Shown piece after piece: positions 21,720-35,000 of a DNA stretch of 64,000 nt; within the stretch, counting starts at the first letter, position 1; each line of letters begins with the position of its first letter. The stretch covers positions 24,006,672 through 24,070,671 of the forward strand of contig NC_089277.1 of assembly GCF_963678975.1 (NCBI RefSeq). The letters are read 5' to 3'. Both the position numbers and the translations under genes were made by a program. The notes under the pieces are model-generated. The model saw nothing but the letters and a program-made list of their open reading frames with translations. It was not told the origin of the DNA and did not search any database. Source of the DNA: Dysidea avara. Its lineage: Eukaryota > Porifera > Demospongiae > Dictyoceratida > Dysideidae.

Positions 21720-23149
21720 TTCTTCACACAAGTTTACTACTATAGGCAAGTCAGTATAAGAATGCTTTGATTATATTACAGATTTCTGAATATATGTATA
21801 TTGTGTCAATGTCCTAGTAAATTCCATTATACATTTATTTTTGTACTTGTACATGTGCAGTGATGTTTACTAGAATTTTGCAACAAAGGTAATGGTGATT
21901 ACCATATGTGTCAGTCTGGGCCTGTGAAACCTGGGCATGTGAGGTACACAATATTTGTGTTTATGCTTCAGCCATTATTGTGCAATATAATTGCGAGTTA
22001 TACAATGTAACTGATTATTGTATTCCACTACTGATATGATCTTGGTGTAGTTTATGCCCACATGTCCTGTTTTCGCACTCAGGCCCAATCACAAACTTAT
22101 ACATGTAATTGCCGGACAGCATGGTGCACGTACATGTTATCTATCAACAATAACTAAAATATCAACTTGTCAAACAATTGGCATGTAGCCAAGCCACACT
22201 GCTCAAAAGCATAATGCTCAATTTTTGGAGCATAATAGCCTCATGCCTAGCTATAAGACCCCTTTTCGCAGATCGGTTAGCTAGCTAGCCATAAAGAGCA
22301 CCTGACAGCAAAGTAATGTAATCTCTGCATTAGAAACAATTGTTGCATTGAAGACTGTCCCTATTAGCAAATCACAGTATTTTAACCAGCTGCAAGTTTC
22401 CACCAGCAGTTGTTCACAAATAACTTAAAAGTCATACTGAGTAAGAAATGGGTGAAAGGCATACAGTATGGTTCCCCCTAAAAGTGAACCAAAATACTGC
22501 CATTATAATAATCATGCATGATTAATATACAACAGCATCTTAAACGGAGTTATAAACAAAGTTAATGGTGTAGCGGCTCACGTAAGTTCACATGGCAGGT
22601 TTGTGAACTAATCAACCATATGCGCATGCGTAAATAGCAATAGCATGAAGACAACTACTGGCTGGTCAGAGTGCTTAACTGCCAGAAGTATAATTATAAG
22701 CATTAATGGAAAATTAAGAGTCTTGGTGCAGCTAGCATCATATCAAGCATTTAAAACAAAAACTATTTTTAAGAATTTTTTCCCATGAAATTCCTAATCA
22801 TAAAGCTTCTCACTTATAATTTAAAATTGATAAGTAGATAAACACTTATATATGAATGCTATTAGAGTACACTTGACTGCTCTATTAGAGTATCTCAAAC
22901 TTCCAAAACAATTCTCTGATCAGTATTATTATTTGTGCTCTACAATTTGCAAGATGGCATGACCTTTCTTCCATTCCAGAGTATAGCTAAACATATACAT
23001 GTGCATGCGTTGTAGCATACCGAGACACATGTACAGTACCAGTATACAAAGCAAATGTAAATGTCTAACATTGGCAACATAATTATGCTGATGCCCCTCC
23101 TAAATCCTTCCTAATGTAGGTTCTCTAAATTGTTGTGCTATACTAGATT
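21720..23149. other. Intergenic, MITE-bearing, no gene seen
   Basis: It holds the foldback element at 21907-22093 and a junction near 22195-22260 where copy 1 lacks about 1.7 kb found in copy 2 (52000-53770) and instead has GCATAATGCTCAATTTTTGG, related to the MITE at 35051. The TGACTGCTCTATTAGAGTA word occurs near 22870. Confidence 0.5.
21907..22093. mobile_element. Foldback MITE, GTGACC-related (copy 1)
   Basis: The left end GTGTCAGTCTGGGCCTGTG is mirrored by GCACTCAGGCCCAATCAC; an inner block near GGGCATGTG pairs with GCCCACATGTCC. Also in copy 2. Confidence 0.55.
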
Positions 23150-23740
23150 GGATGGAATTTTTCACTTTTGATTAGTGTGTTTCTGTTCTTAAATGTTTAA
23201 TGCCATATTGTTGTTTACTAAACCACTATTGAGATTCAAAATTATTCATCAATTTATGCCATTAATCGATGCTTTGTATAAGGACCACTGAAATGACAAT
23301 ATTATTTCTGCATTGGAATACATCTATTGATCAGAAATGTGACCATGTTACTTTCTATTTTGGGAACAATTAAGTCTCACATACATGTACTAGTTGCATT
23401 ATTAGATAACTCCGGCTACAATTCATGGTTGCATCCAAGAGCAAGTTAATGTTCAGGAATCATTAACTGTTGTACAACTTTGACATGTGTTACTCATGGA
23501 GCATAATGTGATGGTTGGTCTGTCATTTTTTCACTGTTTGATCATTTGAGTTTATCATGCGTTTGTTTGCCTTCATGATCATCCATTGTAGTAATTCTGC
23601 AAAATTTGTGTGAAATTGTACATTGGTAAAGTGCTACAACAGGATTCAAGGAATAGTTAAACTTTTCTATAGATTAAGAGTTTTCAAAAGTTGAGTACAA
23701 TGTTGCTAACTTTAAAGAACCATTGATTGGGAAAGATTAC
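23150..23740 (+). pseudogene. Decayed 3' fragment of the beta-helix membrane protein (copy 1)
   Basis: This stretch aligns by eye to the last 650 bases of the gene ending at 8970. Shared words include TTTTCACTTTTGATTAGTGT (with a small change), GAGATTCAAAATTATTCATC, CACATACATG in place of CTCACATTTAG, and AACTTT plus GAACCATTGATTGG near the end. Many indels and stops are present, so it is an old relic of the membrane and tail region. It lies on the same strand and is also in copy 2, so the family had a second member here before the block duplicated. Confidence 0.8.
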
Positions 23741-23954
23741 CTAACCTGAGTTATCGTTGATTACTTTTGCTACCTGATGGATTTATTGTTGCGCAAACTA
23801 GACACATATGATTTTGTATAAATTATGTTGTACTTAATGCATGTACATTATACACACATTACCATTAAACAGTACGATGAGGTCTCATTTGTAGTGTGTT
23901 GCATTAGTTTCTTATAATTATTATGATTATAATTATATCACTTCTGAGTCAGTA

Positions 23955-24690
23955 TTGATCTTCTACTTTCAGACTCAAAGCTATTTCATCCTGTCTGCTA
24001 CACAAAGTCATCTATCTTCCATGTCATTAGCACAGTCCTTATATAAGGCAGCCAAAGTCCAGCTAATGAAGGCTGTTGAGAAACTCACCTCAATCATCTC
24101 AGTGTATGGTGTAAATTCTAGATTCAGCAAGGTTGGAGTCTTCTTGCAGAACATGGAACAAGCTCCTAGGTGGGTTTCACTCTGGGCAGCTTTCCTTTCT
24201 GTTGAAGGCTTCCTCTGACATATTGCCCACTGCAGTCAACCTGTGCACGTTGCTGGCACATACAGTGTAATACAAAGTGTACCTTGTGTGACTCCAATTG
24301 GTAACTACAGCCCATATTCTGGGTGGCTGGCCAGTGACACTATCTTAACAGAGAGGTATACTCATTGTCATAATCAAGTATTGCACATTTTGGCCTTGAA
24401 ATTGACAACTGTTTCTGCTAATTGCAAAGGTGTCAGTGTCCATGCTGACAAGGGACTCCGCTTTAATCAGGAAACCATACCTTTGACTGTACATGCGCTG
24501 GTCACATCTTATATATCACCCTGACATTGTATATCTACCATTCCATTTCTCGATCCATATGCATGCATTGATGTGTATTTTAGAGTTAACCTGTCCTCTT
24601 GACCAAAGACAACATATTGAATCTGCATGTTGTCAAAAGCAACAAAAACCAGAATAATGTAATTTACAACTGCTTGCTGAGTTGGATTGT
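23955..24690 (+). pseudogene. Retroelement relic with endonuclease-like C-terminal motifs (copy 1)
   Basis: Broken frames carry motifs I recognise from the C-terminal part of sponge retroelement polyproteins: SDILPTAVNLCTL, then LTERYTHCHNQVLHILA, HADKGLRFNQETIP, HPDIVYLPF and, in a third frame near 24585-24660, LELTCPLDQRQHIESACC. The PDIV...ELT spacing resembles a restriction-endonuclease-like fold. Frame changes separate the pieces. The function is extinct; the exact element family is uncertain. The piece at 23955-24150 (QSLYKAAKVQLMKAVEKLTS) I cannot place. Confidence 0.6.
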
Positions 24691-26060
24691 TTAAACATCT
24701 CTAACTACTACACAATTGTGGAAGTCAGTGTTTTTGGGTCACTACCAACCAGTTTCGTGATCAATCAAAGGAAATAATTTCTTTAATCCAACAGGATGTT
24801 AGAGGCCTATTAAATAAAATGGCCAGAACATCAATCTCTGCATCTCAGAGAATCTTTTTTTCAGTAGAGAATGGACCGTCATCCCTGAGACCCTGACTTA
24901 ATAGTGTTTTTGTACGTACAGTTCTTTGTTTGTTGTTATGTATAGCTACATAGTCCTTATCATGCCCACAATGGATCTACTGTGTGGATCTGATAAGTGG
25001 TTCACGTTTGTTTGAGGATTCCCATACTATTTGTTTACTGTTGATTTTTTTTGTACACTTTCATCATAATCATGATGGTTTTCTCTCTTATATTGTTACA
25101 TAAATGGATGTTCAATTTCAATCCATATTTTCCTGCTGCCCATCAATCAGGACACTCATGTGCACGTACTGCCACATGCAATGCAGTGCCCAAACACTCC
25201 CAAGGAAGTATAATAGTGTGTACAAAGTTCTTTAAAGTAGCTATAAGTGCAATAAACAAACCAGTAGACAAAAAGTTCTCTTGACAGGATATCTGTTGAA
25301 ATGTTTCTTATGAATCATGTGTGTATGTGCAATACTCCACCTCAGCAAATACCAATTTTTATTTATTTCTTGGTCTAGAAATATACAATCATAAAGATAA
25401 GAAACGTGCCAAGGCCTCCTTCTCACGTATGCAATGGTTATTAAATGCCTGAGAAAAATGCAAGTTATGGGGTGCTCAACCTTTTCTGCATACGCACAGC
25501 ATCTATCTACGTAATCATGAAAACTACACTACAGATACACCTTAGTCTCTACTTGATAACTGCACAATCCCTTCTCCAAAATTAAACTGACCTGGCAGAG
25601 AATGTAATCAACAGACTAGGTAACCAGGTCATCTTAAACAGACAGTGGTGATAGTAAAGAATACATGCTTACTTAAATGTGCTGCTTACTTTTAACATGC
25701 AAACACCCTTTTGTTACAAACATTGTACATCAACTATTCTTGTTTAGCACTCCATATCCTGCAATATCAAGTACATATGCTCCACATTAGAATAAAAAAT
25801 GAAGCCTAGACACTTAGTCAATTTTGGGGAGATGGCAAGACCAGACACATAATACATTAATACATATATCTTTGCACAGCCTTAAACACAGTCACCATCT
25901 TTACATTAACATATTCTTCCTCAGGCACATGATGTATGGACCTCCCCCAGTAAGGTATATACAGTGGACATGCCCTATAGCCAGCTATTTTTGCATAGAA
26001 TTATATAAATGCATTATAATAAATGAATTTTCATAATTAATATAATAAAAAACTATTTAT
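24691..26060. other. Intergenic between retroelement relic and transporter gene 3' end
   Basis: AT-rich, closely matched by copy 2 at 56131-57538. Short open frames here change between copies and carry no motif. No gene or clear repeat seen. Confidence 0.45.
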
Positions 26061-29000
26061 TTAGCTACTGATTCCAATCAGTAACTTTTGTTCACTATAT
26101 GAAGCAGAGTCATCATCTGAATTGTCCAAGTTTACTAACTTATCATGTGCAGGACAACACCTCCACTCGCAGAATAGTGAGTGTCCATAGTTGTACCAGT
26201 AGCCAATACTGAACACTGACTGGTCTGTACCTCCTTCAGGTACTGATATAATATTGTATAGGATCAGTCCAAACATGATCACCACAAATCCTCCAATGTA
26301 GAATGATGAAAACTATTAGAGCATCAATTATAATTACGGCATAATTCTACTACACAGGGTGGTGTGTTGTGTGGCCAAAAAAGCTGACATGCCACACTGT
26401 AGGTGTATTATTACCAGGAAGAAAGAAAATGCGATTTTTCACACTACGTAGCTCTATGGTCCCTTATCCAAATTGCTATTATAGGCCGTACACTTAATAT
26501 GACCAAAATCACTTCAAGAATTCCTGAGATATGGGCATTGATTTTTCCTGAGGATTTAAGGAAGCCTGAATTTCAACATATCTATGAACCACAAAACTCA
26601 TTACTTGATTGCCCTGTAGGGTCATAATAAGACATGTAATGATATTCACTGAGACAGGTACCAAGTTTGATGCTAATCTAATCAATGTTCACAGGTTTAC
26701 GGACAGCTATTCGTACAATGAAAAGCTAACTCTGCTACATGGTGTGTACATAAATTAACCACATTGTAATGTAAACCCATTGTAGAAGTCGGAACAACAG
26801 CTTCAGGATACAAGACTAACATCATTAATAAGCATGGAATTACAGGCCATGTAAGATAATCTAATAATTATAACAGTCACCACGGATAAAAGAGAATATC
26901 AATAAACTGTCCGGGATTTGAACTAGGGACCTCCAAATCTAATTCCCGAACAGGTAACTACTGAGATATTCCTGTAAGTTATTTACCTCTACTGTCAATT
27001 ATGCAGCTCCAGTATGGATACCTCATATAAGCTCCCATATTGCCAAGCTGGAAGCATTCCAGAAACGTGCAGCACGTTTTTTTTTTCCAGACTATAAAAC
27101 ACTAGTAGTGTATCTAAAGTAATGTTGTGTGGTTTAAATGGGAATTCAGTGCAAATTCACCACATAAGCAGTTGCAATTGATTAGATTTTACAAATTTGT
27201 CGAATTCCTCTCACCTAATTACAGCCCCAAGAATTACTCAAGGAAATTCTGCAAACTCACCCAACCTGACATCCATACAAGTATAGTTTCTTCCCCAATG
27301 TGATTAAACTATGGAACACTCTACCCCCTAAATTCTAGTGTTTGAAATCTTCATTGGATTTGTATTTGTAATTGTTAGTTAAGTACTTAATGTTATAAAT
27401 ATTGCAATTATACAAATAAATGAAATTTATGTTTTAAAACTTTATACTTCATAGATATGTATGCTAGTGAGCCAAATGTGTTGCATTGGAAGTTATCAGA
27501 ACTATTAAAGTGTTACAAGATTATTAATATTCATTGCACAATTTTGTGGTTATTATTTGATGAATATTTTGTAGGCCACACAGGTTACCATAGGTAATAA
27601 AAATTTGAGGAGGAAATATTTTACAGACAACCAACTACAAGCAACCATGAAAATCTCAAAATTTTGTATAATATGGATGTGGCTAGTGTACACCCAGCCC
27701 CCTTACACCGTTGTATTATATTAGCCTGTGTATGGTCAAACCATGCACTTCTGCATAATTATATATACGTATGTGTGGTCATACTGTAACTCACATGGAT
27801 ACTTCATCAGGCAGTGTTACATTCCTTGAACACCACTCACAGTACTTACATGTACATAGTTTTCATCATACTCATGTGCCTTGCACATACAGTATATACT
27901 ATTACTACTTTTCAGTGACCATCACTGAAGGTCTGTCATATACTTGTGCTGCAACCTTATATAAGCAGCTGTGGACATCATAATATACTGAGGATCTGTG
28001 ATGATACATAATTATGACCAGATCTGCAAAAAGGGGTCTTATAGCCTTTCCAAATTCCCAAGTTTGTCTAATCACAACTACTCATGTGTTCAACCTATCA
28101 CCTTCAAATTGCACCAAATAATTATAATAGTGCTATCAAGAGTACATACTCTTGGTGCTATGCTAGGGCTATTATGCAAAGTTTACAAGAATTAACTATG
28201 CATGTGGCTTGCTGCTTCTAATACTAAGCTATTGACTTTCCACTAATACACATTAAGCATCAAAGAAATAATTTAAAAAAGAATATAATTGTATGGCTAA
28301 ATTTATAGTTATCAGTGCTGCAAAAGATTGAGATACAGTACTTTATACATAGCAGTTAGGTAAAATTACTTGTGTAATTAAAATCAAGACACACGGTAGT
28401 GAAATCCATGCAAAACAGTCAGGCTGTATAAAAAGGGTGTGGCCTTCAAAAAGCCTGGATGAGAACAGTTGTGAAATTAAAGGTGGTGGCCATGAAATGG
28501 CTGCAATGATGTTGATGATAAATTAAATATATTTTAATAATGGCTGTGTGCATGCATTATTAAAATTTATTATCTTCAACATCATTGCAGCCATTTCATG
28601 ACCGCCACCATTAATTTCACAATTTTTTTCATCCAGGCTTTTTGAAGGCCACATGCACCCTTTTTGCAGCTTGGCTGTTTTTGTGTGGATAAATCATACA
28701 AAATATCTTTACACAAAATTTTATATCATGACTAAAAAATTGTATGAAAATACAGTACCTGCATGCTACACTTGTTATATAAACTTAATTGATTGCATGC
28801 AATTAGTATACAATGGCAGCCCCAACTGTGGGAAATTGAGGCTAATGCCTCTCTCCATCCTTTCACACTACGGAATTTCATAAGCAATTTGGATACTCTA
28901 ATAAGAGCAGTTAATAACACCAATAGGTGCAGGTTTTACAGCACAATAATTACAGAACCAGTTACTAATCAGCAAGATCAACATTTGCACTGATCTATTT

Positions 29001-32000
29001 AAACCATTCAGCGGTGTATATACAACTATAGCATGGAGTATATATATACTGTATCAATATACGAACATACCTTGTCACCAAACAAGAATATGGCAAACAA
29101 GAGACTGTACACATTCGCAGTGAGAGTTGAGAGATTGACAACCATTGATGACGAGAATATCAGAACAAATGGTTTCAAACAGTAGTAGCCAATATTACAG
29201 AGATTGTATCCCAGTAAGTTGAGAACTGTAGTACAGAGATGAAACAGTAATCGTGAGCATGACAGTGTTATACATATAAATGATATATACAATTTACATA
29301 CCGACTGTAACATCCCATTTAATTTCAGTCAGAGCCTTTCGATCCAAAATACACCTGTAAACTCAAAATTATAAAAATGCTCAAAAGAAATAAACTTAGC
29401 TATGAAATGAGTTTGACAATATGAAGGGGTGCTCTTGTGCTTGTAAAAGTATGAATAACACACACACATTTGTGACCGGATTTGCAAAAAGGGGTCTTCC
29501 ACACACAACCAAATTGCCAACTTTGACAATTCATAACTTCAGATTGGAAACAGCTATTGGTTTCAAATTTGTTCAGTAGTGAGGGACCAACATAGGTTAA
29601 GAAATGGAGAAAATTTCAGGCATATATGTTTCTTGAATGCAAAGTTATGGTCTTCCAAATGCATAGAATTGGATGTGTGGAAGACCCCTTTTCACAAATC
29701 CGGTCACATTTGATGAAAAGTTATTTATATGCAAATAAGCAAAAAGTTGTTTTTTTAGCTTCCTATAACTTTGCAATACAAGTTACAGAATGGACAGATA
29801 TATTTATAGTAATAATTCGGTAATGAGATTGTTCATACATTTACAGTCACTTAAACACTTCAAATAGTTTTGTGGCATCCAAAATGCTCCTTTGAGTAAG
29901 CATTCCTGCATCTATTAGAGATTTTTTAACCATTACAGAACATATGATTAAATGTTAAATTGAAACAAGCTCAAAAATGTTACAGCTGAAATGACAATGA
30001 TTCATGCAATAAAAAGTAAGGAAACAAGTTGAACAAGATTAGATGGCTACTTGCTAAAATGACACACATTTTTACCTAGTGGCAAATATCTTGCTATGTC
30101 AGAATAGCCAAAAGTAGGTATTAAAATTTAGCAAGTAACCATCTTATCTTGTTCGGCTTGTTTCCTTACTTTTTATTGCATGGATCATTCTCATTTCAGC
30201 TGTAACATTTTTGAGCTTGTTTCCTTACTTTTTCTTGTTTTCTTACTTGGTGTATGCCAATCTCTACTTCCTTTTACTTTTTAATAGCTAGTTTGTTTAC
30301 TTTTTATCTAGTTAGCTATATTATACTCTTAGTTTTCCACATAATACAAATATCACGTGCACTTGAAGCTGCTATCCTTTACCATCGTACCCAATAAGTG
30401 CCTCTAAAAATAATTATTGTATTGTCTTTTCAAACTATTACAGCAACTGTTAAAGGCTTCAGTTACATTTTTGAAGGCCTAAATAGTAACGATTTAACAG
30501 TAAAGCATCGCTGGAAAGCATCGAACCCCTCTTTTACAATACTGGATTTGCCCCTCAAAGGCATACTAGCATGTCATTCTTAGTTATGGACATTTCTGGG
30601 ATGCGGACAGTAGTATATACCAGATCACCTGGATAAGAGAGGTTCCACTGTAGAGGACTCCTTAGCTACTAGCACCCATCTTACGCACACGTATTCACAC
30701 TTCGTTAAAATCACGTGTTTGGGCAGTGACGTGCACCACAAATATTAAGCGCTGGGTATAGTGCAGGCAGACGAAATTCAGGTGAATTCCAAAAATTTCA
30801 AAACTCACTGTACATCGAAACATTCGACTTTACGCTTCATTTAATCACAGTACAGCATCATTACAGCAGTACTAATGCATTCCAGGTGATTTTTTGTAGG
30901 TAAAACTTATTGCAAGGGTGCTTTTTTAAGTGCAAAAAGTCAAGCCATATGATTTCTTACCAATCCGTATTATGTACTGTATGATATAGAGCTGTTGCAT
31001 TCTGTATAGGACAGTTTTTCTCCCACACAAGGTTCATTATATATATACTATCGACACCCTGATACACAACATTATGACGCCACTTGTGTTGCTAGCCTGT
31101 TAACCTCTAGATCTGGCATACTTAGAGATTTGTATGCCAATACAGTTTACCTCAGAGCAAGCTAGGATAAGTACAACCTTGTTATAGATTTATCAAAATC
31201 GACTGGCCCAAGATGTCTGTTATAAAGAAAGTCACATATAAAAAAACTCACAGTTGAATACTTGCAGCTAGTGTTCCACTAAATCCTAACAATGCCATGA
31301 AATCAATTACACTAATTTCTTCCTTGATTAGAAATTCTTGTCCAACAAGACTGAGACACTGTGCCAGTGCAGCAAGGATACACAGGGAGTCTCCTAATAA
31401 CTGATGTCCTCCTATGTGTAAAAACTTGTTTACATGTATATACACAATCATAAAGCATCATAATGTGTGCATGTAATAAATGAATGCATAAAATAGATGG
31501 ACAATACATGTAGATATCACTTAATAACTATGGCTTTCATAAACAATACTTTTTCTACAAGCATATATGGTCATTTCAAATAAGTAGCATCTGAAATAGT
31601 ATTATATACGTTAAGGTCTAGTGGAGATGCTGACTTCATTGCATGATAGTTCATTACAAAGTGATACAAAATATACAAAGCATTCATAAGACTTTGATCT
31701 TGCTATCAATTTGATTAAAAACATATATACATGTTTCAGGTACTCAGAGTTTAAATATGTAATATGTATATAGCTACTATACCTAACCTGCCTGGTTACC
31801 TCCACTCTTTGCTGACTTAAAATCTTCAAAGATCAAAACTACCATACCAGCAGTGCAGATGATCATTGAAACATAATGAACAAGCTTGTATCTTGTTTTT
31901 ATTAAGAAAAGTGAAAGGATGACAATCCAAACTATAGATGCACCATTATCAATAACCTATTGGGTATAGCTATGTAATGTAATACATATTGATGAGACAT

Positions 32001-35000
32001 TTTCATGCAGCTATATTAGTTATATTGTGTATGTAGCATAATGTTTAAACTGCATGCCTTGATGTCTCAGTGTAAATTGCATGCACTCACAATGAGATGT
32101 GCAGTACAACTATATTGTTACAAAGCAAGGCAGTGAATATTCTCTTTGATATACTGTGTGATCATATTTGAACTTCCATGTACACAAAATCAAGTTCACA
32201 TTTTTATCACAAGTGGATTGCTGGCCTAATAGACTACCATATCTTTTCTTCACAGCTGATGAGTCTGGGTTCTGCATTAGCTTTTCTCAGACCCTATAAA
32301 AGCCACAGAGTGGAGGTTTGGCACCATTCAATGGCCGTGGGTTTGTTGGAATGGCATTTAGTGAGTGGGGGAAACCATTGAGGGTTGTTAGAAAAACGGA
32401 CGAAAACGTGGTGTGAAGTTTATTTACATACTATAGTACAACAATTACTTAAAATCACTATATCCACTAAGTCAAACGAAGCTTTCTGTGTTGAAGCTGT
32501 TTTTTTTTTTTGTTTGTTTTTTTCGCATATCGACATATGTACACAGTTTTATGTCTACAGAATTATAATCGATGTATGTACAATGTCATTCTAATACACT
32601 TATTTTGGTTACTAAGCCACTTGCTTTGTGTATGTAGGGCGTGCCAAATGTGTACACTGCATATATATAGCAACATATAATTATATTAATCATTACTATG
32701 TCACATGACAAAAGTAACAATCGCATTCATTACCATGCTACTTGTAACTGTAGTATCCTTCAGTGATAAATTCTGTAAATAAACTCCCTGTACATCGGCA
32801 ATCCCTAGTATTAAGAATTTCCACCAGTTTGCCTTAACCTTTGCCACAAAGTTTCTCTGCAGAGCCATGTAGGGTCCACAGGTTACACTGAGTACAAAGT
32901 AAACACCAGCAGCCAATGTAGTAGATATGTCCCTCCCTGTGTGGTTGTCTAGTAGGATAACAAATACTCCTGTTCCTGTCCATAACAAGGACAGCATCTG
33001 ACCAGTCACTAGGACATAAAAGAAGTATCTAGAAAATAAATCAGATTTTATAGATACACTGTAGCATGCAAGTATAATCTGATTATTAATGAATTAAATT
33101 TATGCATGTTCACTTATAATGTCTCCACTTTTTGGCTGCATAATGCAATGTCAAGCATCTTTCCTTGAGAGCTTAATACATACACAGAATTTCTGTGCAT
33201 GTATTAAGCCGTGACAGAATGGCATTGCCAGCTATGGACTTTAATTCACTTTTTGAATGAATCACACAGAGAGCTAATACTCATTTCAAAAGCATGGTTC
33301 TTGGCAAACATACATATACTATATTTCTTATTCATTCCATGCACATTGCACTGTATTACTACGTAAGTATATAAAAGTGTGCTGTGTGTGCACTGTATTA
33401 TATAAACACAGAGTTCTATGGAATAATGCCCTCAAGCTTGCTTAGTCATGCGCTACAACATAAAGCCGTTAAAGTCTAAGTAGCTAAAGTCTTTGAGCAG
33501 GCTGTAGGACCAGGTGTCCTACAGACCTTCCGCACTTGTGCTGTAAAGCATTAATAAAAAAAAAGCCTTCGGGTCTGTAAATTGTGCGTTTCAAAGTCTA
33601 TGTAGCCTCCTTGCAGTTCCATAGTGGGATGGTAGTATATTATGTACATTTGTAGACATAAATGATGTTTAAATTTGAGAGGTTGCCAATGGATACACAA
33701 GGTTTTAAAATCTTAATTGCTATTTTGGTATTATTTTCAATATTTACATATGTTTAAAATCTGTCTTTATGGAATACAGAATGTTAACGATTTCAGGATT
33801 GTTAGCACCCACATTTATGCATAGTGGAGGTAGAAAGCTACTATCATGTACTGTGACCATATACAGGGGATTTTGAAAATGGACTTATTTTTTGTTGTTG
33901 CTTTTCTGCTTAGTGGACTATATGCGTGATGATGCACACAGATTAAGCAACCACTATCAACAATGTGTTTGATCATGTGACAAAACATTTACAACTTATA
34001 TTATTATAATAGTCCTAAATGATAGTTCATACAAGTCGATTATTATCATAATATTTTCTTATAGTTATGTAGGCCTCAAGCTATATGGCCCAGAATATGC
34101 AACTGAGCCTGCGGAAACAGGGAATGTGGGCACAAATGACAGTATTATTAGCCTTGTCACACAACAGGTCATATCTTATATAGGACTAGAATAGAATATT
34201 TGTATACCATAACTTGCATCTTAACGCCAATTAAAATTTGTCTTAAGGCTGAAAATTTCATGACTATTATAGCATAACAACCTTAAAAGTTATGCGCTAT
34301 CAAAGTATAAAAAGACAGGAAAATTTGCTCGAGCAAATTTTATATGCCCACATGCCCTGTTTTTGCAGGCCTGGTCACATTAATTGAAACTCCTAAATTT
34401 CACATTGTGCAATGGCATGCTCATAAGGGACCGTACGCAAGGAAATTTTGACGTCAAAAAACTTTGACGAATTCAGACTTCAGCAGATTTGACAAATAAA
34501 ATGTTGACGAAAATCAAGAAATTGTAGGCAAAACCTGTACTTTTAAGGGCGCTTATAAACATTTGACGAATTTAAATTTGACGAATTAAATTGATTCGTC
34601 AAATTCGTCAAATTTTTTTGACATCAAAATTTCCTTGCGTACAGTCCCTGCTCATAATACTGTTTTGCATACTTGTTGCAAAATTGGTAATTATGTAGTG
34701 TAGACACTAGACAGAACCATTTTATCAAACAGATGTACAATTTTTTCCAGGGCATGCCCATGCAGGCCCTATATAGTATTGGCAGCAAATCCATGCTTGT
34801 TACTGTGCTCCATGCACGTGATGCGTATACACCCCGACTAGACATTGGGTGACCTGCAGTTCGAATCCTGGGGTTGGAGGGATTTTTTTCCTTACTTTGG
34901 CCCCTTTTCTGTTACACCTTTCCAGCTATAAGTCATTAAGTCTAAGTCCTTGAAATTAGGTTAGGTAATCCTAAGGCTGCAGCACATGTTGCTGTAGACC

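Larger units (their letters stand above)
3429..31851 (+). repeat. Segmental duplication, copy 1
   Basis: Sequence from about 3429 onward is collinear with 37025-64000. The left edge is abrupt: TACCTCA plus TCTTGATAATTTAT is shared, and nothing before it is. The last match inside the window is 31851, which pairs with 64000; the block probably continues. Coding parts differ by roughly 2%. Large length differences are transposon insertions, small indels, and one deleted or inserted stretch near 22.2 kb. Confidence 0.9.

Noticed and set aside
31248-31509. Two overlapping minus-strand frames as separate genes
   Set aside because: One is the third-from-last coding segment of the transporter read into its introns; the other is an out-of-frame shadow.
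34858-34868. Possible tRNA gene around the B-box-like word
   Set aside because: No credible A box, anticodon stem or acceptor stem; the repeat tail and other copies fit a SINE.
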